From Deltaproteobacteria bacterium (GTDB taxonomy: Bacteria; Desulfobacterota; DSM-4660; Desulfatiglandales; Desulfatiglandaceae), in NCBI GenBank assembly GCA_021159825.1, contig JAGHDR010000075.1, positions 1-19,669 of the forward strand: 19,669 nt of DNA, in the 5' to 3' direction. The position numbers were made by a program, and so were the translations under genes. This document shows, one piece after another, positions 8,691 to 15,273 of this stretch (the stretch's first letter is position 1; every line of letters starts with the position of its first letter). The notes beneath the pieces were generated by a model. The model saw nothing but the letters and a program-made list of their open reading frames with translations, made no database searches and was not told the DNA's origin.

Positions 8691-8753
8691 AATTTGGTGT
8701 TTGGGATTTTTACGGAAATGATGAAAATTTCTATCATATAAGGAGAGAAACTC

Positions 8754-9185
8754 ATGTCTATGGCGAATGTACTTCTGGTGGATGACGAGGTTCCTTTCGT
8801 GGAAGCCATGTCCAGGCGCTTGAAAAAGAGGGATATCAGTATCGTGACTTCTTTCAGCGGATCTGAGGCCCTGGACGTGCTCGAAAAGGACCGGAACGTG
8901 GAAGTGGCTATCCTTGATGTGAAAATGCCCGGCATGGATGGCATCGAGACACTCGGCGAAATCCGGAAAAGGTTCCCCCTGGTGGAAGTCATCATGCTGA
9001 CCGGTCATGCCACGGTTGAGACCGGCATAGAAGGGATGAAGCTCGGCGCTTTTGATTATCTCATGAAGCCGTGCGATATGGACGTGCTCATGGAAAAGCT
9101 GAAGGAAGCCGTTGCCAAAAAAAGAAGACATGAAGAAAAAATCATCGAGGCGCGGATGAAAGACATTACCACCCGCCGTGCGTAG
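8754..9185 (+). CDS. single-domain response regulator (NtrC-type receiver)
   Basis: A receiver-only protein of 143 residues. D10-D11, phosphoacceptor D55 (LDVKMPG), the MLTGHA switch region and the YLMKPC lysine form a complete active site. A charged helical tail (KKRRHEEKIIEARMKD) ends the protein. AAGGAG precedes ATG 8754; a second in-frame ATG two codons on is less well placed. It lies between the kinase and another receiver in the plus-strand operon and is the closest match in the window to the receiver at 1334, including the LVDDEVPFVE start and GMKLGAFDYLMKPC. That suggests duplication of signalling modules between the operons and possible cross-talk. Confidence 0.95.
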   Translation: MSMANVLLVDDEVPFVEAMSRRLKKRDISIVTSFSGSEALDVLEKDRNVEVAILDVKMPGMDGIETLGEIRKRFPLVEVIMLTGHATVETGIEGMKLGAFDYLMKPCDMDVLMEKLKEAVAKKRRHEEKIIEARMKDITTRRA

Positions 9186-9199
9186 ACAGGGGCAGGATT

Positions 9200-9592
9200 A
9201 TGCCGGATATGAAAGGCGTTCATTCAGATGACATCAGGCTTCTTCTCGTTGATGATGAGGTGGGTTTTGCGGAGGTTATTGCCAAGCGATTGAGAAAAAG
9301 AGGGATGGTGGTCCAAGCTGTTTTTACAGGAACCGATGCCGTCCGGGCAATCCGGAAACAAGACTTCGATGTGGCGATCCTTGATTTGAAAATGGAAGAC
9401 ATGGACGGGATAGAGGTCCTCAAGATTTTCAAAAGGGCCTATCCCGAGATGGCAGTGATCATGCTTACGGGCCATGGGTCCGAGACTGCCGCGAAAGAGG
9501 GCCTGGAGTATGGGGCTTTCGATTATCTGACCAAACCGTGCGACCTGGAAGACCTTGTGGAAAAAATCAACCAGGCCGTTCAGGCCTCTTAG
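9200..9592 (+). CDS. single-domain response regulator with altered phosphosite loop
   Basis: A receiver-only protein of 130 residues. D18-D19, phosphoacceptor D62, MLTGHGSE and the YLTKPC lysine are present. The loop after D62 reads LKMEDMDG instead of the usual VKMPGMDG, so the conserved proline is replaced by glutamate. It lacks the long charged tail of its neighbours. ATG 9200 is preceded by GGGGCAGG and starts 14 bp after the previous receiver. Its stop overlaps that of the convergent porin gene by 4 bp (9589-9592), leaving no room for a terminator between the operons. It is the last gene of the kinase operon. Confidence 0.93.
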   Translation: MPDMKGVHSDDIRLLLVDDEVGFAEVIAKRLRKRGMVVQAVFTGTDAVRAIRKQDFDVAILDLKMEDMDGIEVLKIFKRAYPEMAVIMLTGHGSETAAKEGLEYGAFDYLTKPCDLEDLVEKINQAVQAS

Positions 9593-10995
9593 AATTTAAA
9601 GACAAAATCGAACTGGAACCGATTTTCATGCTTCCTGTAGCGGTCACTGTTCCAAAGCGGGTTCCCTTCGGCCGCTGTCTTCCAGTCACTGACCGGATCC
9701 GTATAGAAAAAGACGGCTCGCAGCTGCGTGTTGCCAAACGGCCAGTAATGCAGGGCCACTTTGTGACCTTTTCGGTTGGCGCCGTAAAAATCCTGGTCGT
9801 TCAGGCAGCCCAAAACGGCATTTTGCTCTATGTAGGCATATTTGTAGAAGAAAGCGTAGTCGCCTTTTTTCCCCTCATTGCCGATTTTAAACGAAACATT
9901 ATAGGCCTTGTTTTCGTCGCTGAGCACATCGTCCGCCGCGTTATAAATATAGTCGAGATATACGGTTACGGGATAGGGCCCCAGCTCGAATCCGATCTTG
10001 GAATAAGCTTCCCAAAGCTTGTAACCATATTCATAATCTGCATTCCCGGTTACCGGGTCTGTCACAAATGAATTTCCGCCACCCTTGTTGTAGGACCCAT
10101 CATGCATCCATTTGGTACCGTTAAGATTGCTCCAGCTATAATAACTTCCCGCAAAGTCCCATTTGACCGGGCCCACATGCCATATAAAGCCGGCCTGATT
10201 AAGATAGAGCATGGCATCGGGAGTCCGGTTGTTTTCATTGACCACCATCTGGCCCAGGTAAATAAAGGGCTGAAAGACTTTTGACCCCTGATACCGGTAA
10301 TATTCAAACGCACCATCAGGGTTCACGTCCGGGTCCCACATGATGTCAGTGTTATAAAAATTCTTTTTGAATTTGCCGGCGCCCACCCCCAATCCCTTAA
10401 ACCAGTTCGGCTTGTATTCCGCATAGGCCCTGGCCAGGAAGATCCCCTTGTCGTTGAAGTCCTCCCCAAAGGTCACATTGGTGGTGGTGGCTTCCTGGTT
10501 GGCGGCCATGTTGGTGGTGATCATGAAATGGGTCTTGATCTCGTCCGTTATGGGGGCGTCAAGGTAGAGCCTGGCCCTGATTCGGCCCCTGTCGCGGGCA
10601 TCCTGTTTCCCGGGGGTCCCGTTTTTGTTCAACATCTTCCGGTCCCAGAGCCTCTCATAGCGGAGCCTCAAGTCGCCGCTGAGCTTGATCTTCCGGGTCC
10701 ATTTCGGCAGGCTGTCGCGCCGGAACTTCTCCGCTTCCGCTGTTTCAGCCTTGACCGCCTTTTTGATCTCTTCTTTTTGAACCGCCTGTCCCTTTTCAAT
10801 CGACTTCTTTTGACTTTCCAGCTCCTGCTTTAACCTCTCAATCTCGTTTTGCTGTTGCTGAATGGTTGCACTCAGATCGTTGAGCCGTTTAAGAAACGCA
10901 TCGTTGCTCACTGCGCCTGACACAGGTTGACTGCAACATAAGAGTAGCGTCCCAACCCACAATAATACCCTCAATGGTAGCCATTTTATCCTCAT
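9589..10995 (-). CDS. outer-membrane porin with N-terminal coiled coil
   Basis: A predicted beta-barrel of the outer membrane, 468 residues. A signal peptide (about 1-28, cleaved near PVSGA) precedes a coiled coil (about 33-95) rich in Gln, Glu and Lys, as in porins that tether to peptidoglycan or trimerise. The rest alternates aromatic-rich strands with polar loops (for example KIKLSGDLRLRYERL, RGRIRARLYLD) and ends in FKF with a C-terminal phenylalanine, the usual barrel-assembly signal. It resembles the broad putative-porin group rather than a characterised member. AAAGGGG lies about 10 bp before ATG 10995. It is the last gene of the operon led by the kinase at 15274, so it probably lets the substrate of the DASS permease cross the outer membrane. 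That role is inferred from context. Confidence 0.85.
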   Translation of the reverse strand: MRIKWLPLRVLLWVGTLLLCCSQPVSGAVSNDAFLKRLNDLSATIQQQQNEIERLKQELESQKKSIEKGQAVQKEEIKKAVKAETAEAEKFRRDSLPKWTRKIKLSGDLRLRYERLWDRKMLNKNGTPGKQDARDRGRIRARLYLDAPITDEIKTHFMITTNMAANQEATTTNVTFGEDFNDKGIFLARAYAEYKPNWFKGLGVGAGKFKKNFYNTDIMWDPDVNPDGAFEYYRYQGSKVFQPFIYLGQMVVNENNRTPDAMLYLNQAGFIWHVGPVKWDFAGSYYSWSNLNGTKWMHDGSYNKGGGNSFVTDPVTGNADYEYGYKLWEAYSKIGFELGPYPVTVYLDYIYNAADDVLSDENKAYNVSFKIGNEGKKGDYAFFYKYAYIEQNAVLGCLNDQDFYGANRKGHKVALHYWPFGNTQLRAVFFYTDPVSDWKTAAEGNPLWNSDRYRKHENRFQFDFVFKF

Positions 10996-11058
10996 AAAAT
11001 TTTTCCCCTTTCCATTTTAAAACTTTGTTTTCAACACCGAATGCCATTTTTTTGATTA

Positions 11059-11610
11059 TCACATAAACTCCCTCATCTGAACAATTATGGGCACAAGGGA
11101 CCAGAAAAACAGCATCACGATAAAGATGGAAACGGCAACAATTAAGATCGCTTGCATCCACTTGAAACCGCATCCCTTGACCAGCCCGATGATAATGAGT
11201 ATCCATTTCCACGGTTCGGTGAGCCAGATAAAGAGCGGTATCCAGGATGCTAAAAGCGTAACGCTGGTGGCATAGGCATACACCGAGAATAGTTTTGGAA
11301 AGCTTACCCGTTTCCCCATGCTCATGGTGATGACCATGAAAGTGATGCCGGCCGTCACAAAAGGCATGGCAACCGCATTCACCCATAATATTCCGCTCAT
11401 GAGAACCTGATTCTCGCTGAGGGTGGTCAAGCTGGCGCCGGCAAAGAAGAGACCGGATATAATCAGGCAGCCGAGTGGTTGTCGGAAACCGGTTTCATCG
11501 GGCAGTTCGCCAAAAAACCGGCTCGGCGAACTCAACATTTTCGTCAACGCCTGGAAATAGAACCCAAACGTAAACCTATCGGTATTTTCTATTGTCATAC
11601 ATCTTTCCAT
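11059..11610 (-). CDS. YIP1-family integral membrane protein
   Basis: A polytopic inner-membrane protein of 183 residues, similar to bacterial YIP1-domain proteins. An amphipathic N-terminus containing a FxxxxxxMLxSPSRFF motif is followed by about five hydrophobic segments, with FSVYAYATSVTLLASWIP characteristic of the family. The start is uncertain. ATG 11610 has GAGG five bases upstream and is preferred. ATG 11598 follows GGAAAG. A TTG at 11631 would overlap the stop of the preceding small gene (TTGA), compatible with coupling. It sits between the 53-residue membrane protein and the porin. Function in bacteria is unknown; an accessory role in assembly or stability of the permease is a guess from co-transcription. 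Confidence 0.8.
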   Translation of the reverse strand: MERCMTIENTDRFTFGFYFQALTKMLSSPSRFFGELPDETGFRQPLGCLIISGLFFAGASLTTLSENQVLMSGILWVNAVAMPFVTAGITFMVITMSMGKRVSFPKLFSVYAYATSVTLLASWIPLFIWLTEPWKWILIIIGLVKGCGFKWMQAILIVAVSIFIVMLFFWSLVPIIVQMREFM

Positions 11611-11627
11611 TGGGTCCTCAACTTCCC

Positions 11628-11789
11628 TCAACCGGTCAAAAATCCAAACTTTGTCAAAATGCCCCAGAAAAGCATGATCAGGGTCATAATGAAAAACAAG
11701 GTCCGTTCCGTTCTCTTGGTAAAATAGGTGACACCCTTTGAGTTAAAAAATGCCTTCTTTCTGTTTTTATCGTCTTTGGGTTCCTGCAT
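11628..11789 (-). CDS. small single-helix membrane protein, 53 residues
   Basis: A short gene, easily missed by length cut-offs. It encodes 53 residues: a basic, Lys/Arg-rich cytoplasmic N-terminal half (MQEPKDDKNRKKAFF) and one hydrophobic helix (about 31-47, LFFIMTLIMLFWGIL) with a short tail FGFLTG. GGAGGG lies about 11 bp before ATG 11789. It starts 42 bp after the DASS permease stop, and its own stop touches the earliest possible start of the YIP1-family gene. That tight placement in a strict operon, plus the positive-inside pattern, argues that it is real. It could be a regulatory or assembly subunit of the permease. I recognise no named family. Confidence 0.72.
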   Translation of the reverse strand: MQEPKDDKNRKKAFFNSKGVTYFTKRTERTLFFIMTLIMLFWGILTKFGFLTG

Positions 11790-11831
11790 GTCTTAAATTT
11801 CCCTCCGACATCCGATGTCAAACCTCCGTCC

Positions 11832-13682
11832 TCAAAACCCCGGCAACCCGCCAAACCCCCTGGCGCTCCAATATATGGCCGTGAGCAGAACAATCAGGAT
11901 GTTGGCAAAAAACCACATGGGTATGCCGACCCTGAGATAATCCTTGGGCTCAAGGTATCCGCTCGCATAAACAATGGCATTCGGCGGCGTCCCGATGATC
12001 AGGCAATAGGCAAAAGATGAAGCAATTGCCGTCCCCATGGCCATGAATGGCAGGAAGGTTGATCCCGGGTGGACAAGACCCGCCATGTTGAGGGCGATGG
12101 GGCCTACGGCTGCGGCTGCGGGACCGTCAGCCATGAGATTGGTCAGGATGGCTGTAAGACCGTTTGATGTAGCCATAAGGGGGATACCCGAATTCATCCC
12201 AAGCGGAGCAAGGCCGTCAACCACGGATCTTGCCAACCAGTAAGCCGCTCCCGTATTGTCCAATGTGCGGCCGAATATAATGGCGCCGGCATAAAGCCAG
12301 ACCACGCCCCAGTCCACCCTTTCCTGGTAATCCCGCCAGTTCACCACGCCCGCGAGGAGATAGGCGACGGCGCCCGCAACGGCGATGACGCCGATGCCGA
12401 GACGGACCGGATAGATGCCCATGTTGTAAAAAACCTTTTCCGTAAACCACCCGTACACCATCACAATGAAAATAATCAGCGCCCATATCTGCTTGCTGTT
12501 CCATTTGCCCATCTTGTCTATTTCGTTCCTCAAGTGTTTCATGGCAGGGGCAAGGGATGTGATCCGGGGTTTGAACCGCCAGTTTACCACAACCCATGTA
12601 ACCGGTATCATGACCAAAATGAACGGAAAACAATAGGTGACCCACTGGAAGTAGCCGATATCAAAACCGAACATATCATTTAAGTAGGTCATCATAATCA
12701 CGTTCCTGGCGCCGCCCGAGGGCGCCCCCGGACCGCCGATGTTACAGGCCATGGCAATGGCGATCATGAGCATCTTGGCCAGTTCCTTGTCTTCGGGCAC
12801 CTCGTCGGTAAGGCTGTTCTGATACAGGAGCATCCCGATGGGGAGGAACATGGCGGCTAAGGCATGGTCGGATATAAAAGCAGCCAGGGGAGTGATAATA
12901 ATAAAAAAGATAAGGGTAACCCATTTTACGCTGGGAACTGCCAATTTTTTAAACATCATGAGACACATCCGCTTGTCCACCCCGGTCTTCACAAAGGCAG
13001 CCGCAAACATAAGGCTCCCCATGATAAACCAGCAGGCATCGGACCAGTAGAGCATGGCCACATATTTTCGGGTAACCACGCCGGTGAATACGAGGATAAG
13101 CCCGATACAAAAAGCCACGCCCGGCAGGGGGATGCACTCCGTCATAAAACAAAAGACCACAAAAACCATCATGGCGATGGCCACCTTGATGTGCCAGGCA
13201 CCCTTGTCCGCCGCTTTCAAGTCCTTTCCGGTCAGGTTCTCATATTTGAGCCCTTTTCTCCTGAGTTCCACGGATTGATTCATCATCTCAAGAAAGGCCT
13301 TATCATTGACATTCTCTTCGATGTAGGTCCGGGCTTTTTTGATATTTTCAGAGTCCGCCTGGATCTTGTATTTCTTGCACCACTTAAGATCTCTTTTCAG
13401 AAAGCGATCTTTGGAAAGCGCCCCCATTCTCATGTTTCTTTCCATGATCTGGGCGGTAAGGAGTTCCCATTGAGAGGCAATCGAACTCTTTTTGCCAAAT
13501 AGATCCGTTGTAATAAAATTCACCACAGCGGTGGGTCCTATCTGGATTTCGGTCCCCACGTCCTTCATCCCGTTCGGGGTCGGCAAAATCAGAATTGCAA
13601 AGAACAGAACGACTGGAATGAAGAAGAGCTTCCAGTTTACATACTTGTCATAACCGGTGGCTTTCGGTTTTGCTTTAGCCAT
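11832..13682 (-). CDS. divergent DASS permease with large N-terminal loop, 616 residues
   Basis: An inner-membrane carrier of the DASS/SLC13-like superfamily, longer than usual because about 125 mostly polar residues (40-162, Lys/Glu-rich and probably helical) separate helix 1 (about 17-34) from the rest. LPTPNGM follows helix 1. The first hairpin position reads S271-D272-H273-A274 in place of Ser-Asn-Thr, followed by GGARN (323-327). The second half has A518-D519-G520 at the second SNT position and a classical GTPPNAIVYASG (564-575). GAGGTG precedes ATG 13682. It follows the receiver-CBS fusion by 57 bp and is followed by the small membrane protein, the YIP1 protein and the porin. The context suggests uptake of the compound sensed by the dCache kinase. 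The substrate is unknown; family assignment is firm. Confidence 0.9.
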   Translation of the reverse strand: MAKAKPKATGYDKYVNWKLFFIPVVLFFAILILPTPNGMKDVGTEIQIGPTAVVNFITTDLFGKKSSIASQWELLTAQIMERNMRMGALSKDRFLKRDLKWCKKYKIQADSENIKKARTYIEENVNDKAFLEMMNQSVELRRKGLKYENLTGKDLKAADKGAWHIKVAIAMMVFVVFCFMTECIPLPGVAFCIGLILVFTGVVTRKYVAMLYWSDACWFIMGSLMFAAAFVKTGVDKRMCLMMFKKLAVPSVKWVTLIFFIIITPLAAFISDHALAAMFLPIGMLLYQNSLTDEVPEDKELAKMLMIAIAMACNIGGPGAPSGGARNVIMMTYLNDMFGFDIGYFQWVTYCFPFILVMIPVTWVVVNWRFKPRITSLAPAMKHLRNEIDKMGKWNSKQIWALIIFIVMVYGWFTEKVFYNMGIYPVRLGIGVIAVAGAVAYLLAGVVNWRDYQERVDWGVVWLYAGAIIFGRTLDNTGAAYWLARSVVDGLAPLGMNSGIPLMATSNGLTAILTNLMADGPAAAAVGPIALNMAGLVHPGSTFLPFMAMGTAIASSFAYCLIIGTPPNAIVYASGYLEPKDYLRVGIPMWFFANILIVLLTAIYWSARGFGGLPGF

Positions 13683-13739
13683 TTTTTCACCTCGCTCCTT
13701 ATGATTTAATGAAATCGTTGACCATTCTCGTCACAGCGA

Positions 13740-14645
13740 TCAAGCCTTCAATATAATCCTGGCCATCTCAAAGAATATCTCCTGTTCCCTCACCACGCCG
13801 ACCACTTTTCCCGCACGGATCACGGCCATCCGCCTTCTCTTTTCAATAAACATCAGGTTGGCGATCTCCATGAGATTCGTGTCTTGATCTATCTTGAGCG
13901 GCGCATCAGACATCACGTCTTTGATCTTCCTGCCGACAAGCCCTTTGGCCTGGGTGGTAAAAAGCCCGGACCAGAACATGGGCGAGTATTGCATGCTGTC
14001 GGCCGTGGAGGGTTTCGGCGCTGAGAGGTATGCCGGACGTACGGCCTTGATCAGATCGAGGATGCTCAGAATTCCCACCAATTCTCCAGCTTGATCAAAA
14101 ACCAATATGGAGCGATGCCCGGTCTCCATGATCCGGCTGGTGGAGGCAGCGCTTTCAAAAGATCTCTTCAATCTTTCAATTCCCTCTTTGATGGTGTTGT
14201 CGGGATCAATGGTGGTATAGTCCTCGATGGGGATCATGATATCCCGTGCTTTTTTCTCTTCCCTGACGCCATTCCGGGCCGCATCGTAGGCGTCATTTAT
14301 TTTTGATGACAGGAGATCTATGTCACACGGCTTGTTAAGATAATCAAAGGCCCCGTGTTCCAATGATTCCCTTGCCGACTCGCCCCCGCCATGGCCCGTC
14401 AGCATAATAACCCGCGCGTCCGGGGCTATCTTCTTGATCCGGGACAGGGTTTCGTGCCCGTCCATTCCGGGCGTCCGGATATCCAGAATCACCACGTCCT
14501 GAGGCGATTTCTTCAGGACCTCAATGGCCTCTTCGCCACTCTCCGCCACCGTTGTTAAAAAACCCCTCCGGGTCAGTATCTTGGATGTTGTGGCACGAAA
14601 CTGCGCTTCATCGTCTACCATCAAGACCTTGATCTTTTTTGCCAT
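13740..14645 (-). CDS. receiver-CBS fusion response regulator
   Basis: A hybrid regulator of 301 residues: receiver (1-125) followed by two CBS domains (about 133-205 and 240-300). D11-D12, phosphoacceptor D55 (LDIRTPG), MLTGHG and the YLNKPC lysine complete the receiver. The CBS part begins ARDIMIP and its second module KIKDVMS. The two are joined by a long linker, as in the free CBS protein at 3893, where the equivalent segments are VKEIMVP and KVKDIMY. ATG 14645 overlaps the previous receiver's stop by one base (TAATG), behind GGAGGG. A protein that reads both phosphorylation and, presumably, adenine nucleotides is a plausible integrator acting on the permease encoded just downstream. Nucleotide binding and target are inferred. 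Confidence 0.93.
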   Translation of the reverse strand: MAKKIKVLMVDDEAQFRATTSKILTRRGFLTTVAESGEEAIEVLKKSPQDVVILDIRTPGMDGHETLSRIKKIAPDARVIMLTGHGGGESARESLEHGAFDYLNKPCDIDLLSSKINDAYDAARNGVREEKKARDIMIPIEDYTTIDPDNTIKEGIERLKRSFESAASTSRIMETGHRSILVFDQAGELVGILSILDLIKAVRPAYLSAPKPSTADSMQYSPMFWSGLFTTQAKGLVGRKIKDVMSDAPLKIDQDTNLMEIANLMFIEKRRRMAVIRAGKVVGVVREQEIFFEMARIILKA

Positions 14646-15103
14646 TACTTTTGCCCTCCGGTCTCCCTTAATATTTCCCTCGCGGACTTTCCGATGGTAC
14701 GGCTCTGGGCCACCCTTATCTTGTCCTCCAGCACCTGCCTTTTTCCGAATGCCTCTTCCGCCTTCTCAATAATATCCTGAACGTCTGTGGGCTTGGTCAG
14801 GTAATCCGTCGCACCGGATTTCAGGCCTTCAACCGCTGAGTCAATGGTGCCGTGGCCGGTCAGCATAATGACCTCAACCAGCGGATAATTTCTTTTGATG
14901 GCATTCAGGGTCTCAATGCCATCCATCCCCGGCATTTTTACATCCAGGATCACCACATGGACGTTGTGCGTTCTCAATAGATCCAGGGCTTCGGTCCCGC
15001 TGCTTGCAGTGAGGACGTCATAACCCTTCCTTGAAAGCAGTTTTTGGGTGGTGGAGAGAAACCTTTCCTCATCATCCACCAGCATCATCTTCATTTTTTC
15101 CAT
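14645..15103 (-). CDS. single-domain response regulator (NtrC-type receiver)
   Basis: A receiver-only protein of 152 residues when started at ATG 15103, which has GGGAGG placed about 9 bp upstream. The frame stays open to 15160, but that extension has no ribosome-binding site and covers intergenic sequence. D10-D11, phosphoacceptor D54 (LDVKMPG), MLTGHGT and the YLTKPT lysine are present. The tail (about 118-152) contains KIRVAQSRTIGKSAREIL. It comes 170 bp after the kinase gene, with a repeat element between them, and overlaps the fusion regulator by one base. It is probably the direct phosphorylation target of the kinase at 15274. Confidence 0.94.
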   Translation of the reverse strand: MEKMKMMLVDDEERFLSTTQKLLSRKGYDVLTASSGTEALDLLRTHNVHVVILDVKMPGMDGIETLNAIKRNYPLVEVIMLTGHGTIDSAVEGLKSGATDYLTKPTDVQDIIEKAEEAFGKRQVLEDKIRVAQSRTIGKSAREILRETGGQK

Positions 15104-15142
15104 TGATTTTTCCTCCCGAACTCTAATCAAGCACAATTTTGG

Positions 15143-15217
15143 GGACGCAGATTCCCGCAAATACGCGCAGATAATTAAAAATACAAAATCAGAGACAATC
15201 TGCGTTCATCAGCGTCC
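15143..15217. repeat. inverted intergenic repeat element
   Basis: GGACGCAGAT...ACGCGCAGAT (15143-15172) pairs imperfectly with ATCTGCGTTCATCAGCGTCC (15198-15217) across an A/T-rich loop. Words such as ATCTGCGT and GCGTCC in inverted pairs are typical of dispersed REP-like elements in many bacterial genomes. It lies between the kinase gene and the receiver gene of one operon, where it could form an mRNA stem that stabilises or attenuates the transcript. Copy number cannot be judged from this window. Confidence 0.6.
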
Positions 15218-15273
15218 AAATTCTTTTTCCTAATGGTATAGTTGCGTGGTCGGCAGCAGGCAGACCGGATAAA

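Noticed and set aside
10915..10995. Lipoprotein signal (LLLCC) in the porin
   Set aside because: The residues before cysteine do not fit a lipobox; a signal peptidase I site after the Pro-Val-Ser-Gly-Ala segment is more likely.
12864..13502. Plus-strand frame of 212 codons
   Set aside because: Shadow of the 616-residue permease on the minus strand; no start signal and composition typical of antisense frames.
15104..15160. N-terminal extension of the receiver at 14645 to 15160
   Set aside because: The internal ATG 15103 has a proper GGGAGG site and begins the receiver fold normally; the extension reads through part of the repeat element.
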